DNA from: Syntrophobacterales bacterium
GTDB lineage: Bacteria; Desulfobacterota; Desulfobaccia; Desulfobaccales; 0-14-0-80-60-11
Direction: 5' to 3'
Assembly: GCA_023229795.1 (NCBI GenBank)
Contig: JALNYP010000069.1
Span: 1 to 19,879 of the forward strand
DNA length: 19,879 bases
Positions 7,046 through 14,799 of this stretch are shown in pieces. Each line of letters begins with the position of its first letter. Position 1 is the first letter of the stretch. The notes under the pieces are model-generated. The model made no database searches and was not told the DNA's origin. It saw only the letters and a program-made list of their open reading frames with translations. The position numbers and the translations under genes were made by a program.

Positions 7046-7109
7046 AACCGCCGATGCACGCCGATGAACGGAGATTTTTATCCGCGTGCATCCGCTTGCA
7101 TCGGCGGTT
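7046..7109. repeat. Long dispersed inverted repeat
   Basis: AACCGCCGATGCA (7046-7058) and TGCATCGGCGGTT (7097-7109) are perfect 13-bp inverted arms. The interior holds further imperfect copies of CGCCGATG/CATCCGC. This is a typical mobile-looking intergenic palindrome of deltaproteobacterial genomes. It abuts the DUF362 stop codon and may end transcription on the minus strand, though no T-run follows. Confidence 0.6.
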
Positions 7110-8228
7110 TTATATTTTCACCAGCTCGTATTCCCTGGCCCCCAGGCCGAGTTTTTCAGCATATTCCAACTGGATATTCCAGTCCACCTGCGGATAAATG
7201 TCCTTGAATTTGTCGCGGCCGGGGCTCACGTCTGTCAGGGCCGAGCCCAAAATCCCGGGGCTGGCGATGACCAGATCCACGCAGGCCTGGTCGATGGCCA
7301 CCGGGTCCCGGGAGGCCAGGATGCCGATGTCCCCCACGATGGGGGTGTCGTTGTGGCCGTAGCAGTCGCAGGCCGGCGACACCTGGGTGATGAAACTGAC
7401 GAACACGCCGCGGCCGGCCTTGGTTTGCATAACGCCGGAGGCGTATTCCATCATCTTTTTCAGGAAGACCGGGATGGATTCGTTCCACTGGATCTGGATG
7501 TTGCCGTAGGGGCAGACCAGGAGGCATTCGGCGCAGCCCACGCATTTTTCCGTATCGATGGAGGCTTTTTCGGTTTCGGGATTGATGCCGATGGCTTCCT
7601 GGGCGCAGTGGACCACGCAGTCGCCGCAGCCGGTGCACTTTTTCTGATTGACCATGGGGCCGATGTTGGAGTGCTGGGAGAGCTTGCCTTTGCGGGAGGC
7701 GCAGCCCATGCCCAGGTTCTTCAGGGCGCCGCCGAAGCCGGAGAGTTCGTGGAGCTTAAAGTGGCTCAGGGTCACCAGGGCCTCCGCCTCCACGATGGCC
7801 TCGGCCAGATAGACGCTCTGGAACTGCTCCCGGTTGATCGCCACCTCCACTTCGGCCTTGCCGGTGAGACCGTCGGCGATGACCAGCGGCGCCTTCACCA
7901 CCGCGTAGGCAAAGCCGTTTTCAATGGCGGTGGTGAGATGGCTGGCGGACTCAGACCGGGTGCCCACGTACACGGTGTTGGCGTCGGTGAGGAAGGGCCT
8001 GCCTCCCAACTCCCAAATCTTGTCCACCACCTGGCGCACGTAAATGGGCCGGATGAAGGAGGTGTTGCCCTTCTCGCCGAAATGCAGCTTCACCGCGGTC
8101 AGGGGCCGCTTCTTCTTGCGCTGGATGATGGTCTTCAGGTCCAAAGCATCCAACAGACGGCCGAACTTCTTGAAATTAGGGTCCTTGGCGCTGGCGCGCA
8201 GGTCCATGAGAAAGACTTGGCTGGGCAT
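7110..8228 (-). CDS. DUF362 domain protein with two [4Fe-4S] clusters
   Basis: 372 residues. The N-terminal part (about 1-190) and the C-terminal part (about 250-370, with GHNDTPIVGDIGILASRDPVA) form the DUF362 fold. A ferredoxin insert lies between them: C198-x2-C201-x2-C204-x3-C208 and C229-x2-C232-x2-C235-x3-C239, two classic 4Fe-4S sites. Extra cysteines occur at C176 (NLGMGCASRKG) and in ACDCYGHND, also typical of the family. Members are cytoplasmic iron-sulfur proteins of uncertain reaction, common in anaerobes. The ATG at 8228 has GAGG 6 nt before it. It is apparently monocistronic and is separated from the DUF6236 cassette by 44 bp. Confidence 0.9.
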   Translation of the reverse strand: MPSQVFLMDLRASAKDPNFKKFGRLLDALDLKTIIQRKKKRPLTAVKLHFGEKGNTSFIRPIYVRQVVDKIWELGGRPFLTDANTVYVGTRSESASHLTTAIENGFAYAVVKAPLVIADGLTGKAEVEVAINREQFQSVYLAEAIVEAEALVTLSHFKLHELSGFGGALKNLGMGCASRKGKLSQHSNIGPMVNQKKCTGCGDCVVHCAQEAIGINPETEKASIDTEKCVGCAECLLVCPYGNIQIQWNESIPVFLKKMMEYASGVMQTKAGRGVFVSFITQVSPACDCYGHNDTPIVGDIGILASRDPVAIDQACVDLVIASPGILGSALTDVSPGRDKFKDIYPQVDWNIQLEYAEKLGLGAREYELVKI

Positions 8229-8272
8229 GATATCCTCAGTGATTTATGTTTAGTTGTCAGTAGTTATATAAA

Positions 8273-9430
8273 TTATAATGGTGTTACCGTGACTTGATAT
8301 CTTTGGGGATCAAATTCTTTTTGGGCTTTTAATAAATATGTAAAAGGATTTTCTCTTAATTTCTGGGCTTTATCAATATTGTACAAGACTGTATTTGCTG
8401 TAAACGATACACTAGCCCCTGCTAATAAAGCACAGGGAATTGATAAACCGATCAACGCGGGTAGAACTGAAGTTGCTGTGGTGGAAACAACAAAAACTTT
8501 TAAAAAAGTATCGGTTGCAAATCGAATCATATTTTCTTTCAATCCAGTTTTCATAGATTCTATGGCAGGCTTTACGTCATTTATATATTTGTCATTAATG
8601 TTTTGACGTATGGCTTCCAACGGTTGGTCAATAGAAATTTCATTTGCAAGTTCGGAAATCTTTGTCCTGAAACGACCTAATTCGCTTTGAAATCTCTCTC
8701 TGAAGATGATTATTTTATTTACAGGGGTTTCTGGATCGATTTGTATGCCTTCTAATATTAAATCTGCAAGCATTGCTTGAGCTAAGCTCCGATTACCTCT
8801 TAAATCTCGGGCAGATGGGCCTCTTCTTCGTCTTGGTCTTTCACGATAATCAATACCATATCCCATAGAATGTAATGATAAATTGCCATCCAACCTAGCA
8901 ACATTTGCAAGCCGACTGTTTGATGCTGAGTCGGTTAATAAAGCGATACCATGTCTTTCAGAAAGATGTGTTGCCAATAATGTCATATAGAAATTCGCAA
9001 ATCTTTTATTTACCGAAAACCATTGGCTCTCATTATCTAATGATCTCTCCAGCATGTGTTGAATTTCATAAGGAAGTTTTTCGGGATGCATTGATATAAC
9101 ATCGAATATTCTTTCAGAAAATTTATCAGGGTGAATGATTTGATAATCTAAAGTGTCTCCTGAAAAAATAACTTGGGTCCCTTCAGGCGAGTTTATATAT
9201 TGTAACACGTCTTCTGTTAGTTCTTCGATCTCTTCTAAATCAGGATGTACATAAAAAGGTATTAATAATCCTTCATTGAATAGCTCTTCAGCAATTCTGT
9301 TTTTATAAGGTTGTTTGATTGATCTTGGGACAATTGTTTGAATCTTGTCCCAATATAACATTGCATTTTTTAACCAAGACTCATCCTGAATTTCTATCCA
9401 CGGATAATAGAGAGCCTTTGAAAATGCCAT
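8273..9430 (-). CDS. DUF6236-family protein, accessory AT-rich gene
   Basis: 385 residues. The opening ALYYPWIEIQDESWLKNAMLYWDKI is the signature of DUF6236 proteins, sporadic genes of unknown function. The middle is charged and helical, with a basic patch (YRERPRRRRG) near 195. The C-terminal ~70 residues contain two closely spaced hydrophobic segments (around FVVSTTATSVLPALIGLSIP and ALLAGASVSFTA), so the protein may insert in the membrane. AAGGAG lies about 8 nt before the ATG. The gene is far more AT-rich than its neighbours and follows a small membrane-protein gene on the same strand. The setting resembles transferred defence or conflict cassettes, but no activity can be read from the sequence. 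Confidence 0.75.
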   Translation of the reverse strand: MAFSKALYYPWIEIQDESWLKNAMLYWDKIQTIVPRSIKQPYKNRIAEELFNEGLLIPFYVHPDLEEIEELTEDVLQYINSPEGTQVIFSGDTLDYQIIHPDKFSERIFDVISMHPEKLPYEIQHMLERSLDNESQWFSVNKRFANFYMTLLATHLSERHGIALLTDSASNSRLANVARLDGNLSLHSMGYGIDYRERPRRRRGPSARDLRGNRSLAQAMLADLILEGIQIDPETPVNKIIIFRERFQSELGRFRTKISELANEISIDQPLEAIRQNINDKYINDVKPAIESMKTGLKENMIRFATDTFLKVFVVSTTATSVLPALIGLSIPCALLAGASVSFTANTVLYNIDKAQKLRENPFTYLLKAQKEFDPQRYQVTVTPL

Positions 9431-9478
9431 TTCATATCTCCTTATAAAACTATCTTAAATAATTAGCCAATTAATTTG

Positions 9479-9498
9479 GCATTATCTGGGGATAATGC
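9479..9498. terminator. Hairpin between the two AT-rich genes
   Basis: A perfect 8-bp inverted repeat, GCATTATC (9479-9486) and GATAATGC (9491-9498), loop TGGG. It lies after the small membrane-protein gene and before the DUF6236 gene on the minus strand. It could attenuate read-through or be an operator. No T-run follows. Confidence 0.35.
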
Positions 9499-9509
9499 TT
9501 TCTACATTG

Positions 9510-9902
9510 TTATGCATTAAGATAGATAAACCATACAAAACACAGAATTCCGGAGAAAAACAGAATATGTTGAAAGAATGCAAGAATCCACAAAGGGATG
9601 CCTAAGTAATTCTTCATTTTATAGATGTCATCGCAGGACTCAACTAATTTAGGAAGTCGTTGAACTATAGGAGGTATTGCACCAATAACGTTTACAGCAA
9701 CTAAAATCGAAGCTAAGAACGAAACCATTGATACGAATATCCAGTTTAAGTGATTCACAGTATCGCCATTCTTTAGGATATTTCCGATTATTGCTAAAGC
9801 ACCTGATTGGATGACAACTAATGCTGTGCTCCATTCCTTTAGCAGCTTAATTGCTTCAAACTGGGGTTGCCATTTTATCTCTTTTTCCATGTGATTTCTC
9901 AT
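9510..9902 (-). CDS. Small integral membrane protein of unknown function
   Basis: 130 residues (126 if it starts at the ATG at 9890, MEKEIKWQ). There are three hydrophobic stretches: about 28-45 (ALVVIQSGALAIIGNIL), 54-78 (WIFVSMVSFLASILVAVNVIGAI) and 103-127 (LWILAFFQHILFFSGILCFVWFIY), with short polar loops and a charged N-terminus. I recognise no family. It is AT-rich like the DUF6236 gene 79 bp downstream, and the two probably arrived together. Small multi-pass proteins beside large soluble partners are frequent in accessory cassettes; any functional link here is inference. Confidence 0.6.
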   Translation of the reverse strand: MRNHMEKEIKWQPQFEAIKLLKEWSTALVVIQSGALAIIGNILKNGDTVNHLNWIFVSMVSFLASILVAVNVIGAIPPIVQRLPKLVESCDDIYKMKNYLGIPLWILAFFQHILFFSGILCFVWFIYLNA

Positions 9903-9939
9903 ATAAATCTAAAAGAACATCTTTCCACCGTTAAAACGA

Positions 9940-9985
9940 GTGGCGGGCAATGCCCGACCTACACGCAGGCTAAAGCCTGCGGCTA
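9940..9985. repeat. Double-hairpin dispersed repeat
   Basis: Two adjacent palindromes: CGGGCA-A-TGCCCG (9944-9956) and CGCAGGCT-AA-AGCCTGCG (9964-9981). The combination of a GGCGGGCAATGCCC unit with a GCAGGCTAAAGCCTGC unit is a familiar interspersed repeat in several phyla. It marks the border between the AT-rich cassette and pyrC. Confidence 0.6.
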
Positions 9986-10022
9986 CATTCCTTAATCACC
10001 ACCGAAAACTGATCCCTGCCCT

Positions 10023-11318
10023 CTAATCCTTCACTGCTAACTGTCCCTCAAAAACCACCCTTCCCCCCACGATAGTCATCACCGCTTTGCCCTGCAAGGT
10101 CCAACCGTGGAAGGGACAGTTGCGGCTCTTGCTGGCGAAGGTGTTGGCGTCCACGGTCCAGTGCCGGTTGAGGTCGATGAGGGTGAGATCCGCGGGGCTG
10201 CCCACGGCCAGGGTGCCGCCGGGGACCCCCAGGATACGGGCCGGGTTCGTGCTCATGGCGGCCACCAGTTGGGCCAGGGTGAGGACGCCGTCGTGCACCA
10301 GCTTGAGGCTTAAGCCCAGGGAGGTTTCCAGGCCGATGAGGCCGAAGGCCGCGGCCTCGAACTCCAGGTCTTTTTCCAGAGAGGTGTGAGGGGCGTGGTC
10401 GCAGGCGATGGCGTCCAGGGTGCCGTCGGCCAGGCCCTCTTTGATGGCGGCCACGTCGGCCGCGGTCCGGAGCGGCGGGTTGACCTTGGCGTTGGTGTCG
10501 TAGCCCTTGACCGTTTCGTCGGTCAGGGAAAAGTAGTGGGGCGCGGTCTCGGCGGTGACGGTGAGGCCCGCGGCCTTGGCCTGGCGGATCAGGGCCACGC
10601 TGCCGAAGGCGCTGATGTGGGCGATATGGAGGCGGCCGCCGGTGAGTTGGAGCAGGGCCAGGTCCCGAAAAATCATGGCCTCTTCCGCGGCGGAGGGGAT
10701 GCCCCGCAAGCCCAGCTCCAGGGAAATACGACCTTCGTGCATCACCCCGTCGCCCCTAAGGTCCAGGTCTTCTTCGTGGGCGATGAGGGGGAGAGCGAAG
10801 GTGCGGGCGTACTCCAGGGCCCGGCGCATGAGCATGGGGTTCATCACCGGGCGGCCGTCGTCGGAGAAGGCCACCGCGCCGGCTTCCTTCTGGTCGCCGT
10901 ATTCGCTCAGGGTCTGGCCCAATGAGCCCATGGAGATGGCCCCCACCGGATAAACCCGGGCGAGGCCCGCAATCATGGCCTGCTCCAGGATGAAACGGGT
11001 GATGGCGGCGTTGTCATTCACCGGCCTGGTGTTGGGCATGGCGGCTACCGCGGTGAAACCGCCGGCCACCGCGGCCCGAGTCCCGGTCAGAATGGTCTCT
11101 TTATACTCTTCGCCGGGCTCCCTGAGGTGCACGTGCATGTCGATGAGACCGGGGGCCACTACCAGGTTGGCCGCGGCGATCACCCGGCGGCCGTCGGCGG
11201 GAATGGTGCCGGGGGCTGCCAGCGCGGCGATCTTGCCGTTCTCGATGAGCAGGTCTTGGGGGGCTTCCAGGTTCCGGGAAGGGTCCACCACCAGGCCGCC
11301 GGAAATGAGTAGGCTCAT
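10023..11318 (-). CDS. pyrC: Dihydroorotase, class I
   Basis: 431 residues; converts carbamoyl aspartate to dihydroorotate in pyrimidine synthesis. The metal ligands fall where class I enzymes have them: H62 and H64 (DMHVHLREPG), D153 (AFSDDGRP), H181 (IAHEED), H234 (HIAHISAF) and D307 (IACDHAPHT). AMPNTRPVND and APHYFSLTDE are further family motifs. The open frame extends upstream, but the true start is the ATG at 11318: GGAGGAG lies 7 nt before it, and this ATG overlaps the pyrB stop as ATGA, giving translational coupling. Class I dihydroorotases often act in a complex with aspartate carbamoyltransferase, which fits the gene pair. Length is normal. Confidence 0.96.
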   Translation of the reverse strand: MSLLISGGLVVDPSRNLEAPQDLLIENGKIAALAAPGTIPADGRRVIAAANLVVAPGLIDMHVHLREPGEEYKETILTGTRAAVAGGFTAVAAMPNTRPVNDNAAITRFILEQAMIAGLARVYPVGAISMGSLGQTLSEYGDQKEAGAVAFSDDGRPVMNPMLMRRALEYARTFALPLIAHEEDLDLRGDGVMHEGRISLELGLRGIPSAAEEAMIFRDLALLQLTGGRLHIAHISAFGSVALIRQAKAAGLTVTAETAPHYFSLTDETVKGYDTNAKVNPPLRTAADVAAIKEGLADGTLDAIACDHAPHTSLEKDLEFEAAAFGLIGLETSLGLSLKLVHDGVLTLAQLVAAMSTNPARILGVPGGTLAVGSPADLTLIDLNRHWTVDANTFASKSRNCPFHGWTLQGKAVMTIVGGRVVFEGQLAVKD

Positions 11319-12241
11319 GCTTTTTCTCCTCCAATCATGAGGTAGAGCATGGCCATGCGCACCGCCACGCCGTTGGTCACCTGTTCGAGGATGACGGAAT
11401 GGGCGCCGTCGGCCACCTCCGGAGAAATTTCGACGCCCCGGTTGAGGGGGCCGGGATGCATGATGATGGCGTCGGGTTGGGCCAGTTCCAGGTGCCGGAG
11501 GCCCAGGCCGAAGAAGCGGCTGTACTCCCGCAGGGTAGAGAGAAACATCTGGCCCATGCGTTCCAGTTGCAGCCTGAGCATCATGATGACGTCCGCGCCG
11601 GCTACCGCCTCTTCCAGGGAGCAGGTGACCCTGGCGCCCAGGGACTCTAGGTAGGGCGGCAGCATGGTGGCCGGACCCGCCACGGTGACCCGGGAGCCCA
11701 TCTTGGTAAAGGCCTGGATATCGGACCGGGCCACCCGGGAGTGGGCGATATCGCCGATGATGGCCACGTTCAGGCCGTCGAGGCGGCCCTTGGCTTCCCG
11801 GACGGTGAGGAGATCCAGCAGCGCCTGGGTGGGATGCGCATGGAGACCGTCGCCGGCATTGATGACCCCGCATTTAAGCCGCCGGGCCAGATAGTGGGGA
11901 GCGCCGCTGGCGTAATGGCGAATCACCAGGACATCCGGCTGCATGGCTTCAAGATTGTGGGCGGTGTCGGATAAGGTTTCGCCCTTGACCGCGCTGGACG
12001 CGGCCACCGTCAGATTGAGGGTGTCGGCGCTGAGGCGCTTGGCTGCGATCTCGAAGGACATCCGGGTGCGGGTGCTGGGCTCGTAGAAGACCGTCACCAC
12101 GGTTTTGCCCCTCAAAGTGGGAACCTTTTTGATGGGGCGGGTCGAGATCTCTTTCAACGAGGCGGCGGTGTCCAGGATGTGACGAATCTCATCCGGGTCC
12201 AACTCGGCGATGCCCAACAAGTCCTTCCGCCGGAATTCCAT
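11315..12241 (-). CDS. pyrB: Aspartate carbamoyltransferase, catalytic subunit
   Basis: 308 residues, the usual catalytic-chain length. Carbamoyl-phosphate loop STRTR at 56-60 (YEPSTRTRMSFE), 80s loop SSAVKGET with K86, HPTQALLDL from H136, and HPGPLNRG near the C-terminus. It transfers the carbamoyl group to aspartate, the first committed step of pyrimidine synthesis. It is coupled to pyrC by a 4-nt overlap, and no pyrI regulatory chain is seen. The preceding leader of about 260 nt contains a strong terminator-type hairpin pointing the same way, which suggests attenuation. Confidence 0.96.
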   Translation of the reverse strand: MEFRRKDLLGIAELDPDEIRHILDTAASLKEISTRPIKKVPTLRGKTVVTVFYEPSTRTRMSFEIAAKRLSADTLNLTVAASSAVKGETLSDTAHNLEAMQPDVLVIRHYASGAPHYLARRLKCGVINAGDGLHAHPTQALLDLLTVREAKGRLDGLNVAIIGDIAHSRVARSDIQAFTKMGSRVTVAGPATMLPPYLESLGARVTCSLEEAVAGADVIMMLRLQLERMGQMFLSTLREYSRFFGLGLRHLELAQPDAIIMHPGPLNRGVEISPEVADGAHSVILEQVTNGVAVRMAMLYLMIGGEKA

Positions 12242-12423
12242 AAAGGGACCTTTCTCTGTGATGGACGAAGGTCAAGGGATGGCAACCTTAGCCTCATCCA
12301 GAAGGAGTTTATCCTGCCCGGCTGTCAACCGAACTCATGCGGTCGGGGAAATTCCCCGAAAGGGCGCAGGCGGGCGGGCTCGGCCATGCCTCAGGGACAG
12401 GTTTCCCGGGCTGCAGCCGTGCC

Positions 12424-12453
12424 AAAAAAAAACCTCCTTGTGCTCAAAGGAGG
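12424..12453 (-). terminator. Rho-independent hairpin in the pyrBC leader (possible attenuator)
   Basis: On the minus strand, CCTCCTT and AAGGAGG pair around a 7-nt loop and are followed by nine T residues. It lies about 180 nt before the pyrB start. No other minus-strand gene is present between it and the divergent Hsp20 gene, so the only transcripts it can stop are those heading for pyrB. Confidence 0.75.
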
Positions 12454-12512
12454 CCTGGCCAGGGATATTGGGGGTTTCGCATCATAGGGACAGCCCTTAT
12501 TCCATCGGTAAA

Positions 12513-12541
12513 TTTCTACCACGGCTGGAGGTGAAATTCAA
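12513..12541 (-). promoter_or_regulatory. Possible pyrBC promoter
   Basis: TTGAAT (12541-12536), a 17-bp spacer, then TAGAAA (12518-12513) on the minus strand; each hexamer matches consensus at 4 of 6. It would give a leader that meets the terminator hairpin about 55 nt after initiation. Confidence 0.35.
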
Positions 12542-12575
12542 GAAAAATTTCCGGGCATTTTCCCGAGGCGGATGG

Positions 12576-12604
12576 TTGACAGGGGGCGGGGCAAGACCTA
12601 TATG
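12576..12604 (+). promoter_or_regulatory. Probable Hsp20 promoter
   Basis: A perfect TTGACA (12576-12581), 17-bp spacer, then TATATG (12599-12604). It is followed by a leader of about 110 nt before the Hsp20 start. No CIRCE-type inverted repeat is visible. Confidence 0.5.
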
Positions 12605-12654
12605 TTGAGAAGTCCCGTTGAAATTTTTCAGCATTAACAGGACCTTGTTTGTAG

Positions 12655-12683
12655 GCTCCCGCTAGGGGAGCGACTGCGAATAA
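12655..12683. repeat. Partial GGGAGCGACTGCGAATA-type palindromic repeat
   Basis: GCTCCC and GGGAGC form a hairpin with a 5-nt loop, followed by GACTGCGAATA, the right half of a common dispersed repeat. It lies in the Hsp20 leader. Confidence 0.4.
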
Positions 12684-12725
12684 ACCTTAAGTTGATAAGG
12701 CATATGTTTGAGGAGGACCCAGCGC

Positions 12726-13175
12726 ATGTCTAATGAGCTCATGGAATGGAGACCGTTTCGGGAAGTGTCCCGACTGCGGCGGGAAATGGATCGTCTCTGG
12801 GAAGATTATTTCGGCTCCGGGCGGCGGGCCCTGAAGCCCATGGAGGAATTCGCCCCCGCGGTGGACGTCAAAGAAACCGAGGATCAAGTGGTGGTGAAGG
12901 CCGAGGTCCCGGGGATCGACGCCAAGGATATCAATATCTCCATCACCGGAGACGTGCTCACCATCAAGGGCGAAAAGAAGTCGGAACGGGAAGAAAAAGA
13001 GGAGAATTACCATTTGGTGGAACGCAGCTACGGTTCTTTCTCCCGCTCCCTGGCCCTGCCCCGCGCCGTGAATCTGGATAAAATCGAGGCCACTTACGAT
13101 AAAGGGGTGTTGACCATCACCTGTGCCAAGAAACCCGAGGCCAAACCCAAGGCTATCGAAATCAAGACGGCTTAG
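12726..13175 (+). CDS. Hsp20/alpha-crystallin family small heat-shock protein
   Basis: 149 residues. A short helical N-terminus (FREVSRLRREMDRLWEDYF) precedes an alpha-crystallin domain at about 44-135: PAVDVKETEDQVVVKAEVPG, ITGDVLTIKGEKK, the GSFSRSLALP strand, and the ATYDKGVLTIT block. The C-terminal IEI near 144-146 is the I-x-I anchor used in oligomer assembly. It is an ATP-independent chaperone holding unfolded proteins. The start at 12726 is fixed by AGGAGG (12711-12716) 9 nt upstream; an in-frame TTG at 12708 is less likely. It is divergent from pyrBC and apparently transcribed alone, with a GC hairpin after the stop. Confidence 0.95.
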   Translation: MSNELMEWRPFREVSRLRREMDRLWEDYFGSGRRALKPMEEFAPAVDVKETEDQVVVKAEVPGIDAKDINISITGDVLTIKGEKKSEREEKEENYHLVERSYGSFSRSLALPRAVNLDKIEATYDKGVLTITCAKKPEAKPKAIEIKTA

Positions 13176-13193
13176 GCCGTAACCCCGTAGAAT

Positions 13194-13236
13194 CTCCCAG
13201 CCTCTCGGCCCGGCTTCAAGCACCGGCGGCTGGGAG
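13194..13236 (+). terminator. Hairpin after the Hsp20 gene
   Basis: CTCCCAGCC (13194-13202) pairs with GGCTGGGAG (13228-13236), 9 bp, with a GC-rich 25-nt interior that can fold further. Only a weak T-rich tail follows. Confidence 0.55.
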
Positions 13237-13327
13237 ACTTGTGTTCTTAAGGTTTTGGGTTATGATGGTCATCTCCTTTAACTTGGGCCATCGTCGCACT
13301 TCAACTTCGTAATCAGAGGACGTCGCC

Positions 13328-13777
13328 ATGAGCACCGAACTGGAAGCTATTATCAAGAGCGCCATTGCCCAGGAAGAGTTATCCCGCGAATTCTACCTAC
13401 GTCTGGCCGGTCTGGTGAGCCATGCGGACACCAAAGATATGCTGGAATTTCTGGCCAAGGATGAGCTGGAGCACAAGGCCTTTCTCCAGAGCTGCTTTAC
13501 GCCTCAGGGGTGCAAGCTGGCAGGGGCCGCCCAGAATGCCCACCTGGCGGAAATGCTGGCCGCCCCGGCCATCACCGATGATATCTCGCCCAAGGAAGCC
13601 CTGGTCATCGCCATGAAGCGGGAAGAGGGGTCATATCGGTTTTATCAGACCCTGGCCGAGTTGCAGCCTCCAGGCGAGATTCAGGATTTCCTGAATAAGA
13701 TGGCCAAGGTGGAGCTCCAACACAAGGAAAAGGTGGAATATCTTTACGATAACGCCGCTTTCCCCGAAATCTGGTAG
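13328..13777 (+). CDS. Ferritin-like diiron protein, rubrerythrin type without rubredoxin domain
   Basis: 149 residues arranged as a four-helix ferritin-like bundle. Likely diiron ligands: E16/E17 (AQEELSREFY), E46-x2-H49 (KDELEH), E99/E100 (KREEGSYRFY), and E129-x2-H132 (KVELQHK). The two ExxH pairs and the internal repeat-like symmetry fit the YciF/rubrerythrin superfamily. There is no rubredoxin CxxC pair, so any peroxidase activity would need an outside electron donor. A role in peroxide or iron handling in an anaerobe is inferred. It lies 9 bp before tmk, so the two are likely cotranscribed. Confidence 0.85.
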   Translation: MSTELEAIIKSAIAQEELSREFYLRLAGLVSHADTKDMLEFLAKDELEHKAFLQSCFTPQGCKLAGAAQNAHLAEMLAAPAITDDISPKEALVIAMKREEGSYRFYQTLAELQPPGEIQDFLNKMAKVELQHKEKVEYLYDNAAFPEIW

Positions 13778-13786
13778 CGTCCCCCG

Positions 13787-14386
13787 GTGAGCGCCGCGGG
13801 CTGGCTGGTGGCCCTGGAGGGGGTGGACGGCTCGGGGAAAAGCACCCAGGCGCACCTCCTGGCCAAGGCCTTGGAAGAGCGCGGCTTTCAGGTGGCGCTG
13901 ACCCAAGAGCCCAGCTCGGGGCCCGCGGGGCAGCGACTGCGCCGCTACCTGGCGGGTTCCACCCGGCACCTGAGCCCGGCCGTGGAGTTGGCGCTGTTTG
14001 TGGCCGACCGCCGGGAGCACGTGGACCGGATGATCAAGCCCGCCCTGGCGGCAGGCCGGGTGGTGATCACCGACCGCTACTATTACTCCTCGGTGGCCTA
14101 CCAGGGGGCCCTGGGGCTGGACCCGGCCCGCATCCTGGCTCTGAACGAGACCTTTGCACCCCGGCCGGACCTGGTGTTCATTCTGACCCTGCCCCCGGCG
14201 TTGGCCGTGGCCCGCCTGGCTAGGCAACGCCAGGTGACCGAAAACCGCGACTACCTGGAGCGGGTGGCGGCCATCTATGCGTCCCTGCGCGGCCCCCATA
14301 TCCACCGGGTGGACGCGGCCGCGGCTGCCGAGACCATTCACGCCCAGATCCTGGAGATTACCTTAACGGCCCTGGAGCAAGCTTGA
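13787..14386 (+). CDS. tmk: Thymidylate kinase
   Basis: 199 residues, typical length. P-loop GVDGSGKST (12-20), the substrate-binding TQEPS segment at 39-43, the D96-R97 motif (TDRYYYSSVAYQG), and a lid region with RQRQVTENRDYLERV. It phosphorylates dTMP to dTDP in the cytoplasm. The start is GTG at 13787, where homology begins (GWLVALEGVDGSGKST); there is no clear ribosome binding site in the 9-bp gap after the preceding stop, so translation may be coupled. GC-rich core gene. Confidence 0.95.
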   Translation: MSAAGWLVALEGVDGSGKSTQAHLLAKALEERGFQVALTQEPSSGPAGQRLRRYLAGSTRHLSPAVELALFVADRREHVDRMIKPALAAGRVVITDRYYYSSVAYQGALGLDPARILALNETFAPRPDLVFILTLPPALAVARLARQRQVTENRDYLERVAAIYASLRGPHIHRVDAAAAAETIHAQILEITLTALEQA

Positions 14387-14554
14387 GGGGGTCCGGGTTG
14401 GGGCAGATCGGCGGAATTGGGCTTCTCGGTCCGGTTTCCCGGGGAGAACGCGGTTGATCCGGAGCCAGGGGCGAAAATTGTGAGAATTTGGAGTTAAAAA
14501 ACGGCTAAGATTGAGCCCGCCGCAGTTTCCCAGCGCGCCGGTTCGCAGATTTCC

Positions 14555-14583
14555 TTGACAAGTCACGGCCCAGGGGTTAATAA
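14555..14583 (+). promoter_or_regulatory. Promoter of the tRNA-Lys/tRNA-Glu unit
   Basis: A perfect TTGACA (14555-14560), 17-bp spacer, then TAATAA (14578-14583). The tRNA-Lys begins 10 bp further on, so the transcript starts at or just before the mature 5' end. Confidence 0.7.
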
Positions 14584-14593
14584 TAATCCGTTC

Positions 14594-14666
14594 GGGCCGT
14601 TAACTCAGTTGGTAGAGTATCTGCCTTTTAAGCAGAGAGTCGTTGGTTCGAATCCAACACGGCCCA
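14594..14666 (+). tRNA. tRNA-Lys (anticodon UUU)
   Basis: Acceptor GGGCCGT pairs with ACGGCCC, discriminator A at 14666. D-arm with AGTTGGTAGA. Anticodon stem TCTGC/GCAGA with loop CTTTTAA, anticodon TTT at 14627-14629. T-arm with GGTTCGAATCC. CCA is not encoded. Confidence 0.97.
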
Positions 14667-14675
14667 TAAAAAAAC

Positions 14676-14753
14676 GTCCCCATCGTCTAGCCTGGTCCAG
14701 GACACCGGCCTTTCACGCCGGCGACACCGGTTCAAATCCGGTTGGGGACGCCA
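14676..14753 (+). tRNA. tRNA-Glu (anticodon UUC)
   Basis: Acceptor GTCCCCA pairs with TGGGGAC, discriminator G, and CCA is encoded (14751-14753). Anticodon stem CCGGC/GCCGG with loop CTTTCAC, anticodon TTC at 14712-14714. T-arm with GGTTCAAATCC. It lies 9 bp after tRNA-Lys in the same transcript and is the last core gene before accessory DNA. Confidence 0.97.
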
Positions 14754-14762
14754 AATGAAATC

Positions 14763-14799
14763 AAGGGGTTAGGTCAATCGGGCCTAACCCTTATTTTTT
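14763..14799 (+). terminator. Rho-independent terminator of the tRNA unit
   Basis: The arm AAGGGGTTAGG (one extra G) pairs with CCTAACCCTT around a 9-nt loop, followed by a T-rich run. It begins 10 bp after tRNA-Glu. Confidence 0.8.

Noticed and set aside
7086..8297. 403-codon plus-strand ORF opposite the DUF362 gene
   Set aside because: A Gly/His/Val-rich shadow of a GC-rich gene; the opposite strand has clear ferredoxin motifs and a ribosome binding site.
11319..11873. Upstream extension of the pyrC frame to 616 codons
   Set aside because: The extra residues are an out-of-frame reading of pyrB, Arg/Pro/Gly-rich, and the pyrC start at 11318 has a strong ribosome binding site.
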